Counted from the stretch's first letter, positions 12,986 through 24,649 are shown. The stretch is 64,000 nucleotides of DNA from Lycorma delicatula (GCF_047948215.1 NC_134462.1:116680437-116744436), one strand, 5' to 3'. Program-made: numbers and translations. Notes: generated from the letters alone by a model not told the origin.

Positions 12986-13084
12986 CTGAACTTTGTCACT
13001 CTTTTACCGTTTATATTTTTTTCAGTATTTTGTTTTATTTATTTATTTTTATTTTTTTCTATATTAAGAATAATTTTTATCAGG

Positions 13085-13520
13085 TACAGAATAATAGATT
13101 TTCTGACTATTTTTCGTCTGTTTTACTTCTGTGAAAACCTATTTTGAAAGTTTTTATTGGTTGTATTTAAATTAATTTTCTCAAAATTAAATTCTCTACA
13201 AGTTTTGTTAAGAAATCTAACGCGTTTATTGGTAATCTAACAAAGCTATTGTACTACAAACCTTGAAAAAAACGACTGGAGTTACAGTTCTAGGACCTAT
13301 TTTATCCTACTTCTCAGCGCAACCTGCAAAAGAAACCACCAACTTTACTCCTTAATTTGGGTTCCAAAAAGTACAGTAGGGCTTCGTTTTATTAGAACAA
13401 TTGAAATCCTTGCAAAATCTTTTGCTACCCGTAACTCAGAAACAAAGCGTTTCCAGACCTATATTTTTTTATTAGTGAAACATTTACTGAAAGTTTTTTC
13501 GTTTCTCCGTAGGTTACTAT
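13085..13520 (-). repeat. Right long terminal inverted repeat
   Basis: Inverted partner of 12242-12740. Its outer part carries ctacccgtaactcagaaac and catttactgaaag; a similar outer block is found alone at about 36475-36525. Confidence 0.78.
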
Positions 13521-13561
13521 ATATACATACTTATATATATAAACATATGTATGTACATATA
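13521..13561. repeat. TA-rich spacer between two mariner-like elements
   Basis: About 40 bp of TATA/TACATA repeats. Mariner elements insert at TA, so this is a natural landing site. It separates the right end of the dead element from the left end of the intact one. Confidence 0.7.
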
Positions 13562-13592
13562 CAGGAGTGATTCAAAGAAACAGGAAATTTTG
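13562..13592 (+). repeat. Left terminal inverted repeat of the intact mariner
   Basis: Matches 14876-14906 in inverted orientation with a few substitutions and a 1-base length difference near the tip. Confidence 0.85.
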
Positions 13593-13676
13593 AAAGTTGT
13601 GTTGGTAGCCGTGGGCGATTGATACCACTTGATAAGTGGCGCCAGCCTCTCCAACCTAACCTGCCATTTAGTTGTC

Positions 13677-14777
13677 ATGAATCCATGGAGTGGTGCGCAA
13701 CGTGCATTTGCTATCAAAGCGTTTTACAAAAACAATGACAGTATGGAGGGAGCGCGTAGAGAATTTCGCCGTCATTTTAATCTGGGACGGCACGACCGTG
13801 TTCCATCAGCACATGCAATTAAAACACGGATATCTAATTTTGAGGAAACCGGTTCAGGAATGAAAAAGAAACCTCCAGGCCGTGAGCGAACCGTCCGTAC
13901 ACCACAGAATGTTCAAGCTTTACAAGGTGCTGTCACACGAAGTCCACATCGGTCAATCCGTCGTCTCTCAGCATCTTTACAATCGCATAGTTCAAGTGTT
14001 CGAAGAATTTTAGTGAAGGACTTGCAATTCCTTCCGTACAAGTTGCAGATCGTCCAGGAACTGAAACCGAACGATGCGGTTGTGCGAGCACAATTTTGTA
14101 ATGTAATGCTTCAGAAGATAAACGATAACGAAGAGTTTGTTCACGAACTGTGGATGTCAGACGAAGCGCATTTCCACCTCAGTGGATTTGTTAACGAGCA
14201 AAATTTCACATACTGGGCACAAGAAAATCCTACGCAGCTACACCAGCGTCCGTTGCACAGCCAGAAAGTGACCGTGTGGTGTGCTATGTCATCTTACGGT
14301 GTTATAGGCCCTTATTTTTTTGAGGATGACAACGGTCTTGCGATTACAGTGACGTCGGCTCGTTACGTAGCCGTCCTTGAAACCTTTGTTGTGGAACAAC
14401 AAAAGAGATTTCCACAGATTCATAACACAGCCTGGTTTCAACAAGACGGAGAAACGTCACATACTGCACGAATATCGATGGCAGCTGTACGCCGATTGAT
14501 TAGACAACGTGTCATTTCACGAAACGGTGACATTAGATGGCCTCCCAGATCGCCTGATCTCTCAGCTTGCGATTACTTTTTGTGGGGTCACCTTAAAAGC
14601 AAAGTGTTCCACAGTAGACCTGCTACAACGGAAGAACTGAAGGCAAAGATCCGAGAAGCAATTGCGGAAATTCCAGTTGAGATGTTATATCAAACCACGA
14701 ACAATTTAACGAAGAGACTTCGTGAGTGTTTACGTAGAAGAGGAGGTCACCTGCAAGATGTCATCTTTAAAAAATAA
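13677..14777 (+). CDS. Mariner-like transposase, intact, D,D41D triad
   Basis: 366 codons from ATG 13677 to TAA 14775-14777. The frame is open further upstream to a TTG at 13629, but family-like sequence begins just after the ATG. Residues 10-35 (AFAIKAFYKNNDSMEGARRE...) form a first helix-turn-helix and residues about 97-129 (SASLQSHSSSVRRIL) a second, giving the paired DNA-binding domain that recognises the element's ends. The catalytic core has Asp162 (LWMSDEAHFHLSG), Asp257 (WFQQDGETSHTA) and Asp299 (SPDLSACDYFLWG). Forty-one residues lie between the second and third Asp, against 34 in classical mariners. The length is slightly above the ~340-350 usual for mariner. It would catalyse cut-and-paste transposition at TA in the nucleus. 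No stop or frameshift is visible. Activity is inferred from integrity, not shown. Confidence 0.93.
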   Translation: MNPWSGAQRAFAIKAFYKNNDSMEGARREFRRHFNLGRHDRVPSAHAIKTRISNFEETGSGMKKKPPGRERTVRTPQNVQALQGAVTRSPHRSIRRLSASLQSHSSSVRRILVKDLQFLPYKLQIVQELKPNDAVVRAQFCNVMLQKINDNEEFVHELWMSDEAHFHLSGFVNEQNFTYWAQENPTQLHQRPLHSQKVTVWCAMSSYGVIGPYFFEDDNGLAITVTSARYVAVLETFVVEQQKRFPQIHNTAWFQQDGETSHTARISMAAVRRLIRQRVISRNGDIRWPPRSPDLSACDYFLWGHLKSKVFHSRPATTEELKAKIREAIAEIPVEMLYQTTNNLTKRLRECLRRRGGHLQDVIFKK

Positions 14778-14826
14778 ACTAAAATGTTATGTATCCTAAA
14801 ATGGCAACATTTGTACAATTACATGA

Positions 14827-14832
14827 AATAAA
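14827..14832 (+). promoter_or_regulatory. Candidate polyadenylation signal for the transposase
   Basis: AATAAA lies about 50 bases after the transposase stop codon and inside the element, a plausible position for its 3' end processing. Confidence 0.4.
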
Positions 14833-14875
14833 ATTCATTTTCTAAAAAAAATTTTTCATTAACGTTATTTAATTT

Positions 14876-14906
14876 TTTAAATTTCCCATTTCTTTGAATC
14901 ACTGTG
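14876..14906 (-). repeat. Right terminal inverted repeat of the intact mariner
   Basis: Ends ctttgaatcactgtg before the flanking TA; inverted partner of 13562-13592. Confidence 0.85.
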
Positions 14907-14908
14907 TA

Positions 14909-15605
14909 CATGAAAATAAATAAATGAAATAGTAATAAAACATGTATTACTTGACATTAAATAGTACTCAGGAAACATATAAAACGAGTACTTTTTATAC
15001 ATGTTCTAAAGAATAATAAACATCTGTTGTTTTAGATAAACGCGATAGAAAGTGTGTTTAGGTTAAAAAGATTAAAACCACCGGAATTTCCAAATTTATT
15101 GTATACTATTTTGAATATATTTTACGTATTATACCTGTGGATTTTACTTCCATATAGTTTATCGATGATGATTGTACAGCCATCTAGTTTTAGATTTAGT
15201 AAAACTTTTTGAAATCGATTACGGAGCGTAGTCTTATTCTCATATTTGTATCACAATTATATTCATTCTGAAGATAAATTTTTAGATATATATTTATCCT
15301 ACATTATGTCAAAAATATAAGAAAACAAACATACACACAAACATATGCATACATTAATACATCTAACAAAGCACACATCCTTTCTATGTTGAATACTGTT
15401 CTTTCTTAGCTACATTCTTTATGATGGAATAATTCCTTTGTCAAATTTATTGAATTATATATTTTATTATTAATTTTTTATATATTACCGTATATTTTAT
15501 TATTTTAATATTCAAATTTCTTAAATAATTAACCGAAACATTTTATTTTCTTGTTTATAATGATTAAGTAAAAATCAGCCTGTTTATTTAATAGAAAATA
15601 TTATT
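14909..15605. other. AT-rich DNA, no gene recognised
   Basis: Frequent stops on both strands and no repeat shared with elsewhere in the window. Confidence 0.5.
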
Positions 15606-15666
15606 AAATAAAAGGTAAAAGGTTTTAAAGTTAAATTTCTACAAAACAATTGAATTCATGACAAAT

Positions 15667-16116
15667 TTTTACTTCCTTGTACAAAGTAAAGGAAGTATTG
15701 TGATCGCGAAAAATTTCGGTTTTCAGATTTCAACGGAAATATCCATTTTGACCATCCCTGAATCCATTTTGACTAATTTCGGCGTGACGTCTGTACGTAC
15801 GTATGTACATATATATATATATATCTCGTAACTCAATCACAAATAGCCGTAGAATGACGAAATTTTGGATTCAGGACTGTTGTAACATCTAGCTGTGCAC
15901 CTCTCCTTTTGACTGCAATCGACTAGAACAAAAGCGTCCAAAAAAGCCCAAAATCAAATAATTGGATTTTGAACTTTTTCTTCACTGTAGAAATAAGCCC
16001 TCATTTGGAGATTTTCAACGATATATCATAAGTGGTACTTATTTTCATTCGTTCCAGAGTTATAGCCAAATGAAATTTTAATTAATGAAATATTTGGATC
16101 TTACAAAGGGAAGGCA
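15667..16116 (+). repeat. Dispersed ~450-bp repeat, copy B
   Basis: The best-preserved version of the family. It begins acttccttgtacaaagtaaa, includes gaagtattgtgatcgcg, a (TA)n block after gtacgtacgtatgta, and ends ttacaaagggaaggca. The first 24 bases can fold on themselves (cttcctt / aaggaag). Non-coding. Confidence 0.85.
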
Positions 16117-16178
16117 CAAATAAAAGGTAAAAGGTTTTAAAGTTAAATTTCTACAAAACAATTGAATTCATGACAAAT

Positions 16179-16628
16179 TTTTACTTCCTTGTACAAAGTA
16201 AAGGAAGTATTGTGATCGCGAAAAATTTCGGTTTTCAGATTTCAACGGAAATATCCATTTTGACCATCCCTGAATCCATTTTGACTAATTTCGGCGTGAC
16301 GTCTGTACGTACGTATGTACATATATATATATATATCTCGTAACTCAATCACAAATAGCCGTAGAATGACGAAATTTTGGATTCAGGACTGTTGTAACAT
16401 CTAGCTGTGCACCTCTCCTTTTGACTGCAATCGACTAGAACAAAAGCGTCCAAAAAAGCCCAAAATCAAATAATTGGATTTTGAACTTTTTCTTCACTGT
16501 AGAAATAAGCCCTCATTTGGAGATTTTCAACGATATATCATAAGTGGTACTTATTTTCATTCGTTCCAGAGTTATAGCCAAATGAAATTTTAATTAATGA
16601 AATATTTGGATCTTACAAAGGGAAGGCA
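16179..16628 (+). repeat. Dispersed ~450-bp repeat, copy C
   Basis: Identical by eye to copy B as part of the 512-bp duplication. Confidence 0.85.
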
Positions 16629-16730
16629 CAAATGAATTATCATCAAATATTATCTTTCTATACACTTAAAAAATGAAAAAAATTGAAAAAGAAATTTTAC
16701 AATAGTATACAACAAAATTTTAAAACGTTT

Positions 16731-16785
16731 CAGAAATTATTGACCGTTTTCAGAAATTATTGACCGTTTTCAGAAAATTATTGAA
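16731..16785 (+). repeat. Short tandem array of a 20-bp unit
   Basis: The unit cagaaattattgaccgtttt occurs twice exactly and a third time partially. A cgtttcag start precedes the first unit. Confidence 0.8.
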
Positions 16786-16789
16786 AGTA

Positions 16790-17450
16790 ATTATAATTTT
16801 TTAGTCAATACGATTCGAAGTGGTTGCCATCAAGAAATATTAATCTAAGGTACCGGTGCAATTACGACGTATTTCTACAACAAAACCCCGCAATAAAAAT
16901 TTGCCTAAAAATATTACTAAGCACAAACGGTTACAAATATCCGCTCACACCCGTATATACACATACACACGGACCCAAGATTATCGATATTAACACAGAA
17001 ATTATATAAAATTACGTGCAAAACTTAAAACTGTTTAAGTGCAGTAGTATGTTTGATATACAATTCCGCAATCAGGAAAAGGACTTACAGAACATTAACA
17101 ATAGACAAATTAACATAATTATTATACCGATCGAGTTGTACATTTGCAGAGTGCTTAGGTTAAGTCTTTTAAAAATTAATTACTTTCATTCAAAGAGTCC
17201 AAAGTACTGTTATTTAAGTACTTATTACTCTGCGGTACATTAAGACAAAATACCTTAGTAACTTGGAATATAATTTACATTAATTATAAAAATTTTATCG
17301 ATTTAAAAATGAATCTGAAAAATTAAACCTTTTATCAAGGTTATGCAAAAAATTTTACAAAAAAAGAAAGGAATCCGAGGCTTAAATAAATCTCTAAATA
17401 CATAAAGTACTTGGGTCGACTCATTATTCAAACATGTATAGATTAATTGC
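16790..17450. other. AT-rich DNA, no gene recognised
   Basis: Two open frames of 61 and 75 codons (16824-17009, 17016-17243) have no recognisable motif and I treat them as chance. Confidence 0.45.
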
Positions 17451-18245
17451 GAAATCTGACCGTACTTACCTCCTTATCAACTCTTAGCGGTACATATCTA
17501 CCGATCAGGTACTAACCCGCAACGCTGTGAAAATTGATTGTTGTAATTCTTATACTCAGAATAACTTCCACTCTCCGGGATAAATTCTAAACGGCCCTAG
17601 TTGTCTAGGTTTTCATTCTGACGTTGGGGAAAGTAGCTTCTGCCATGTTCCATTACTGACCAGATCCAGGGAGGTTTTTATCAGCAACAAGCTACTTCTT
17701 TTAATTTGGTTTTTCATCGGTGAACAGTTCTGCTTTATGCAGGGAGTCGGTTAGAATCAGATGAAGCAAGAAAGAAAGAAAGATTAACTTACTGGAAGAC
17801 TTACAATGACCCACATTCAAACAAAAATCGGCTACTCTTAGCATCTAATCTTGCTAGTATTGTTAGTATAAAGTTAATTAAGCAGTATTTAATACTCCTT
17901 AGTATTAGTTTGATACACGCGTGGGCGGAATGCCGAATGTGAGCTGGACCTCGATCGCTGTATGACAAGGCCAGTAGGTGAACAGGATCTTGTTCCGCAT
18001 TCTACACCGACATAAACGTAGCAGGATAATATATGCGTGGCTTACCGAAGTGCCAACTGAGACTACAACGGTCAATTTCGGTTCTTCGGAAGGTTACAAG
18101 TATCGTTCGCAACAGAAGGCACGTGATCAGGTCAGGGGTAACGGGACGTAGCGGTGATGAGTCCGGGGTAAGCAGATGGCATGTAGCTTATCAAAGCCCG
18201 AAAGGCTAAGAGTAGGTTCATGTACCGTTCTGCAAACGATAATAA
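17450..18245. other. Unidentified GC-richer insert
   Basis: Base composition shifts clearly from the AT-rich surroundings, most strongly at 17930-18245. No open frame survives. The sequence contains a small hairpin agcc-cgaaa-ggct near 18196-18210. The composition resembles the UTRs of the LINEs seen elsewhere in the window, so an old LINE or SINE fragment is likely, but I cannot name it. Confidence 0.35.
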
Positions 18246-18784
18246 TGGAATAACTAGCAAGGATGATCTTTCTGTAAAAATTGTCGACTTTTAAGCTAAA
18301 CGCTAATTCCGTGAAAATTCACCGACACCATGATCATGACCAGCATTAAAACTTCTTCTGCGCTAAATTCGTTGACGTTTAACGGGACATGATCTGCTAC
18401 TTAAACATCTAACAAAATATAACTATAATAATAACAATAACAATGAAAATAAAAAATGATACTCGTATTTGGCCAATCAAATAAATGACTTGATTGTATT
18501 AACATGAATTGTCAACCGATTTGCTTTTTGACTTAATTAATATATTCCTAATAATAATTATAATCGTGATTTAAATTAATAACATTCCTATCAACAATAT
18601 TGACAACAGCCAAATCCACGGGGGACTTCATTTTCCATCAACGCTCTTTGTTTAATTTTAAATAAACTTTGTTTCGAAGAATTCGCTTACAGCAATGATT
18701 TTATTTTTTCGTCATATTAATTATAACGTAAGCAATAGAAAAACATATCATTTATTCAGTAATTTATGAGGTTTATGCGATTGA

Positions 18785-18886
18785 AAGTTTATGTTTGTAT
18801 GCGTGTGTATTTTCACTTCGCACACAAACACACACGCACACGCACACACAATCCATCTATCTTTGTATGAGGTGTGTGTGTATGAA
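18785..18886. repeat. TG/CA-rich low-complexity tract
   Basis: A short tg-rich stretch (gcgtgtgtat) is followed by (CA)n with G interruptions and then gtgtgtgtgtat. The opposite-strand dinucleotides face each other and can pair. Confidence 0.7.
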
Positions 18887-19124
18887 CAATATATTGTTGT
18901 ACTGTTGGAAAATGACAGCACTAACAGTCTAATAATTTTACTATCCTTTATTTGTTTTCAGTTCATCCAAAAAAAAACTTTTTATATGAAATTTAATATC
19001 TGAAAAACAATTTCTGACTTAACGGGTTTCGGATCCGATTTTATACCTTCTGTCAAATCGGAAAAAACTTCTTAAAAATATTAAACGCTAAATCTTTGAT
19101 CGTAGAAGCAGACTCCTTAATAGA

Positions 19125-19335
19125 CCTTTCTTTTCTTTTTCTGTTTAGCCTCTGGAACCGCCGTAAGATATTACTTCAAAGGATATGTATGAACATAAAT
19201 GAACTGTAGCCTTGTACAGTCTTAGGTCGACCGTTCCTGAGATGCGTTATCAATTGAAACCCGGCCACCGAAGAACACCGGTATTCACGATCTAATATTA
19301 AAATCCGAATAAAAGCAACTGCCTTTAATAAACCT
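19125..19335 (-). other. Possible SINE-like segment
   Basis: A pyrimidine-rich edge (ctttcttttctttttctg) is followed by about 190 bp of less AT-rich sequence (cctctggaaccgccgtaag, cccggccaccgaagaacacc). It reads like a minus-strand SINE whose A-rich tail is at the left. There is no second copy in the window and no A or B box within it, so the call is tentative. Confidence 0.35.
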
Positions 19336-22300
19336 AAATTTTTTAGAAGTATACAACTAATTTTACTATGTTTTCATTTTAGTTAGTAATTATTTATAAA
19401 TTTGTATTATATAGTATTCGTTTTGAGTAACAATCTCATCCTTTTCGTTAGTTTTTTTTTCTTATTCTACTCTAATTTCAATTCTTAAACCGTTCACCGG
19501 TTCATTATCGATTCAATAACTCTTCGTGGATTAAATACGAGAAATCAAATTGCATTTCATACCTCGTTATTAGTTGTTAAAAAGAATAATAAGCGTCGAT
19601 ATTATTTTTCAAATACACCAACGATCTCTTGTTATTCACAAAGAACATTAATTTAGATAAATCATTATCCATCGTAACATTGTCACAACTCATATCCTAA
19701 CTCTGAGTTTTTTTTAATTTTGCAGTTAATAATTTAATTAATCAGTAGTATACTTCTTATATAAAATACTAATTCAATCATTAATACATAATTATCAAAA
19801 CCGAGCTCAGAACACCATTCACCAGTATACTCACGCATAACAGTATCATTTTACCCGGGTAGGTATGTATATTAAGGCATCAGCGTCATAGTAATCAACA
19901 CTCCGCCCGAGTTTATTCAACACATAATGCAATGTAAGGGAATTATCCAGCGACTGTGATGACGTTGTTAAGATGTTTGCATGATCGTTGATTTTATTAA
20001 ATACGATAGAAAATTATCCATCAAATGTCGTCCAAATTGTTTACCTGTTTAATATTCCAAATTTATATTTACAAATCTGTTTCGTATTGCAAATTTATTT
20101 AGTCTATAAGGTAATATAAAAATTTCTTAAAATAAATATATGAAATAATTTTTCTTACGGTTCACCGAAATAAAATAATATGCTAAACTGTATTAGTAGT
20201 TACGAGTATGTAATAATACGAATTTAATTTATTATATGTATAACGATCATATATTCATGATTTCAACCTCTTAATAAGATGAATTAGATTAAATAAATAA
20301 AAGGTACAGGTAAATTATGCAATAAAAAAAAAGTTTAATATTCGACACCGGTTTTAATATTGTCAAGAACAAGAAATGAAATTTGCATAATTTTAAAATT
20401 GATGGCTGAAAATTGAAATATGCCATGTTAAAAAAAAATGTAAATTTAAACGCTAATACTATAAACATGCTTTATTAAAATTAAAAAAAAAAAGATAAAA
20501 AAATAACAAGGTCGGATTAATCAATTTGCAAAATGTTAAAGATAAAGTAAATCTTTATTTTAGCTTATCAACGCAGCTCTTTTAATTTAGTACTTCCTTC
20601 ACACTCTTAATTTCCATAAACGTGTTTTTTTTTATTCCTTTTATAATATATTATACTATTCTTACTTTATATTAGCAATTAAAAAAATACAATAAAGCGG
20701 TAAAAATTTAAAAAAAACATAAAGTACTAGAAAATATTTTATTTAAAATTATTAAATATAAAATCCATAAAATACAATATATTTTATGGATGTTATAATC
20801 CATAAAGTATTATAATATTTAATAAAATTTCTACTGCTGCCTACGATTACTCCAACAGTTATCCTTTTAGGTTTAAGGTAAAATTTATACTACAAAAAAC
20901 TATTAAAACGTTTTGTAAAAATTTATAACTAAAATGGAGAACTGAAATATTATACTAAAAAAATAAAATACTAATGCTCGAAATTAAACGTAGGATCTAA
21001 AATATAATATCAGATACCATAAACAATTGACTAGGACGAAGAAACAATTTATAATATTTCATACGAATTGCATCCTGGGTTCCTTAACTATCACGTTATT
21101 ACTTTTCCTAGCTGATAGTTAAACTGTAGATACAGGTCAATCCTGACTACGTATTTTAAAAACGTAAAGTGAACGAAAGATTACCTTACCGTGCCGGCAG
21201 AGACTTACGTAAAAAAAAAAATTAATAAAAAAAAATACTAAAATGAACTTCAAAAAATTAAGTAAAAAGGAGAAAATATTATTTGTCAAATCTCTTTATA
21301 AATTTCAACTTTTGAAAGCAGCAAATAACTAGGTTTTTATAAATTAAAACCAAGCAAATAATAACTTACTAGCCATTGTTTGACCCAAATTTAAAGAACA
21401 ATTGAGTGTTTTATATATCATTTTATATATATTTATATTTATAGTATTTTATATATATTTGATTACTTTTAAGTTTGTTGTACTTTTTTTAAGTTTTATT
21501 TGTATTTAAAAGAAAACAAAAATTGCAACCCATATAGATGTATAAAATTTCATTCGTAAGAAACGCAAAAATCGAGCGTTTTAAATGAAATTTAAAATAA
21601 GAATGAAAGTTAACATTAAGCGTGATTTTATGCTCTGGAACACGGGAATATATATTTTTTTTACCTTTACCTTTTGGGAAACTACCCAAAAGATTTTTTT
21701 CTTTACAACTGAGAATAGGAATTTTATACTCGGTCAGTTTGTTTAGATTACAGTGAAGAGTACTTTTCTAAATTTTCAGATAATTACATTCACTACAATC
21801 CGTAAAATAGGGGTAGGAGTGAAAAAACCGTTCTCGACAAGAATAAATTTATTTTTTTACTAAAAATAATAAGTTAGAAAAAACACCTAAAAAAATTGAA
21901 AATAAGTAACTACTAGTGCCTTGTGTATACTAAAAAAATAAAACTTGTAGAATTTTTGTTACAATTTTTTAAATAAAAAATTATCCCAATTTTAACTGCA
22001 ACCCCCTCTCATAATTATATATACAAGAAGATTATCACATGCATCTAAACAAATATTTTGTATATAATGTAAAAAAAATTCATGCAGTTATCTAAAATAC
22101 AACTGAAATTATGATTCTTTTAGTTTTAACGAAACAGAGAAATTAACGTTTTCGGAAAACAGAGATTAAAGATTACAATTAGATTAAACAGAGATTAAAT
22201 GTACCAAAGCACCTGCCGATTGTATCGTATGGTTTTAGCAATGTCCTATCAACTTCAAAGTGGCGTAACCTGTAGGATGAAATGTGAACTAAATAGAATA

Positions 22301-24640
22301 CAAAAACAGGTTTAAAAGGCAAAATATTCGTATTTCTATCATTTTTCATTCGTGAGATACATGCCATTGAATTTCGTATTTTACACGGAGAAAATACAAA
22401 TATTGCCATTGGAACAGGCTTATAATTTATTTTATTTAAACTTTTATGATCAACGGAAAAATAAATAGTTACACAGTTAAAAAGAGCAAATTTCATAAAA
22501 TAAAAATTACTGAAAAAAAAAAATGTTATAATTTTATTTTTTTTTACTGTATCAAGGGTTTTTTCCCCTTATATATATGTATATATATTTAGGCAGCGGC
22601 AGCCACCTCGAGAAAAGATTAATTCCAACCGTGTATAGTGGTATATACACGTGTATATACTAGTAGTATATACAGAGTAGTATATATAGTAGTATACTCG
22701 TACCACTACTGTACGAGTACATAGCCTACCAGGCCGTAATCGTAGTCGTCTTTCATTATTTTCCTTGAAATTTTAAGCCATGTAGGCTGATTACAGATTA
22801 TATATATTGACTTGTAACAAAATACAAAAGGAAATCCACTCCCATTAAAGCACGAAGTACAGCAATGATGACAATTGATTTTCCATTAGCACCTAAATTA
22901 AAAAAAAAAACAAAATTATACATCACTGTATGAAAATCGATTACTTTCTGTGTTAATTTTCATTCAGATATTACCTACCCACAAACATGAAGAATTCTGG
23001 ATTTATAAACATGAACAGTGCCCTCGCTATTAAATCAGGCCATATTTTATTTTCTGCTACTGAAGATTGTCCTTACTTTAATGCATAATCAGACACAATC
23101 TTTTCCGAAAATATTCAACTCTATAAAAATGGCACTCTAAGAATCGACTCGCTAAACAGATGACTAAAATTTCCAAAGGCCTTTCAATACTACCTTTATT
23201 GATGTCCAAGTTTTAGATAATTTATAAAAAATGGATAGAACGAGAGAATAAGCAAGGCTACGAAAAAAAGTAATTTCTATACTTTCTTCATGATTCCATT
23301 ATTCCCTTTTATATTCCTTTATCATTTAGTTAAACTTAAATGTATACTATGTAAGAAACAAAAGAATCGTGCTTAATTAGGACTCTTCCGACCAACTGGA
23401 CCCAAAGTACAAGGTGTTTCAAACGGTTTTTTACTAAATTTTACATGCTACAAATGAAAAATATTTTTTAACCGTGGGCTTAGAAAAACTTTCTTTTGTT
23501 ATTAGGGATAATGAAAGATGTTCCCCAGTTTAGATTGAAAGCTAAAAACAATGCGATACTGAAATAATTAGAACACAGTTTATTCGGAAAAATTTTTAAT
23601 GTTAGATCTAATTTTCTATACACAATTCAAAGAAATTTATACCCTATTTGTTGTTAAATGAGAGATGTGTTAGGAACAACTATGAAGAATACAAAAAATA
23701 AAACCAGAAAAGAAACCTTTTCAGATTTTTTTTGTAAAATTTTTTTAAAATTGCAAAACTTTAAGCTTGTAAAGCGATTAATTCTGAAAAAAAATCGTGC
23801 AAAAATATAGTCTACAATAAATGTCACAGGAATAAGTTATAATTTTAATAAAATCAATAAAAAAGGAAAACTATTGTGAACATATATTCGGCCAAAATTA
23901 TTGCGCCAAAAAAAATCAGTTTCGTAATTCAGTAATAATTATTTTATAATTAATCCGTTTTGGGACTGATATTTACATGATATTTTTTAATTACTGAAAT
24001 ACAAGAATATGCTGGAGAATTAAAACAGGACTTAGTGTAACACTCGGTATTTACAGATACCTATTTATAAATAGCAATTCGACAAAGATTTACATATATT
24101 GATGTACAAGTATGTAACAGCACATTTCATACGGTTAATTAATTACTAACTAGTTGAAATTACTAAAATACCTAATTATAACTAATTACAAGCATACCTC
24201 GTTGCATATCCGTTAATTTTAACGTTTATGAAATGCATTTTATATATAACAGATTGAAAACACGAAGGTTATAGGTATAATGTACGGGATTTCATTATAT
24301 TTCATTAACATAAATATAAATATAAAATTCAGATTGTTTTGTAGAATAGATTAAACAAGAATTTTTAAAAAAATATTTAGCTTTTGAATATTTAACTGAC
24401 CGTTTCAAAAATTCATTAAAGTATAAACACAAAAAGCCTAAGCCCACTCATCTGTCAGTCTATCTACATAATTTCGAGTAAATTTTAGTAGTAATTATAG
24501 CAGTTTAATTTTCATATGTGTGGTTTTTTTTTTTTAATTAAAACGTTTTAATTATTAGCATACTACTAATGACAACTAAAAACAATACGAATAAATAAAT
24601 GAAAAACGTAATATTTGAAGAGCAGAATTAATATAGTTAT
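19336..24640. other. AT-rich DNA, no gene recognised
   Basis: A long AT-rich stretch. The 105-codon open frame on the minus strand at 22496-22179 is the longest here but has no family motif. A cluster of related gtagtatata-type repeats and the hairpin actcgtac / gtacgagt lie at 22625-22720. I see no exon or element protein. Confidence 0.45.
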
Positions 24641-24649
24641 AAAAAGGGT

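Larger units (their letters stand above)
12242..13520 (+). mobile_element. Dead mariner-like element with very long terminal inverted repeats
   Basis: The left arm (12242-12740) and the right arm (about 13085-13520) are imperfect inverted copies of each other over some 440-500 bp. Matching blocks include cctacagaaaaactttcag / ctgaaagttttttcg...cctacgg ends, aggtctgaaaacgctttt, cgagttac, ttctaataaaa, ggacccaaattaagaag, gtacagtagcttt, ttaacaaaacttgtagaaa, ccaataaaaa and cagacgaaaaatagacag. A remnant of a transposase C-terminus lies between the arms. A TA dinucleotide precedes the left end (12240-12241). The right end abuts a TA-rich tract, so its exact base is uncertain by a few positions. It is non-autonomous and a strong potential fold-back. 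Confidence 0.8.
13562..14906 (+). mobile_element. Apparently complete mariner-like transposon, about 1.35 kb
   Basis: Flanked by TA at 13560-13561 and 14907-14908. The left end reads cag-gagtgattcaaagaaac and the right end, reversed, reads ca-cagtgattcaaagaaat. The match extends about 31 bp, through aggaaattt / gggaaattt. Inside lies one uninterrupted transposase frame and little else, which is the compact architecture of Tc1/mariner elements. With an intact frame and well-matched ends it is the youngest-looking DNA transposon in the window. Confidence 0.9.
15610..16633 (+). repeat. Exact tandem duplication, two 512-bp units
   Basis: Unit 1 is 15610-16121 and unit 2 is 16122-16633. I see no difference between the two by reading them line against line. 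Each unit holds about 60 bp of ordinary AT-rich DNA (aaaaggtaaaaggttttaaa onward) plus one full copy of the dispersed ~450-bp repeat, and an aaat tetranucleotide marks each junction. Either this is a very recent tandem duplication or the assembly has represented one locus twice. Confidence 0.93.

Noticed and set aside
16731..16785. Start of a satellite array.
   Set aside because: Only about three 20-bp units are present; ordinary short tandem duplication is enough.
18130..18215. Possible hammerhead ribozyme (gatgagtccg followed by cgaaa).
   Set aside because: The conserved core needs CUGAUGA; here the word is GTGATGAG. The CGAAA forms the loop of its own agcc/ggct hairpin, and no stem II pairs the two words.
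22179..22496. 105-codon minus-strand open frame as a host gene.
   Set aside because: No recognisable domain, no exon context, and AT-rich DNA of this length gives such frames by chance.
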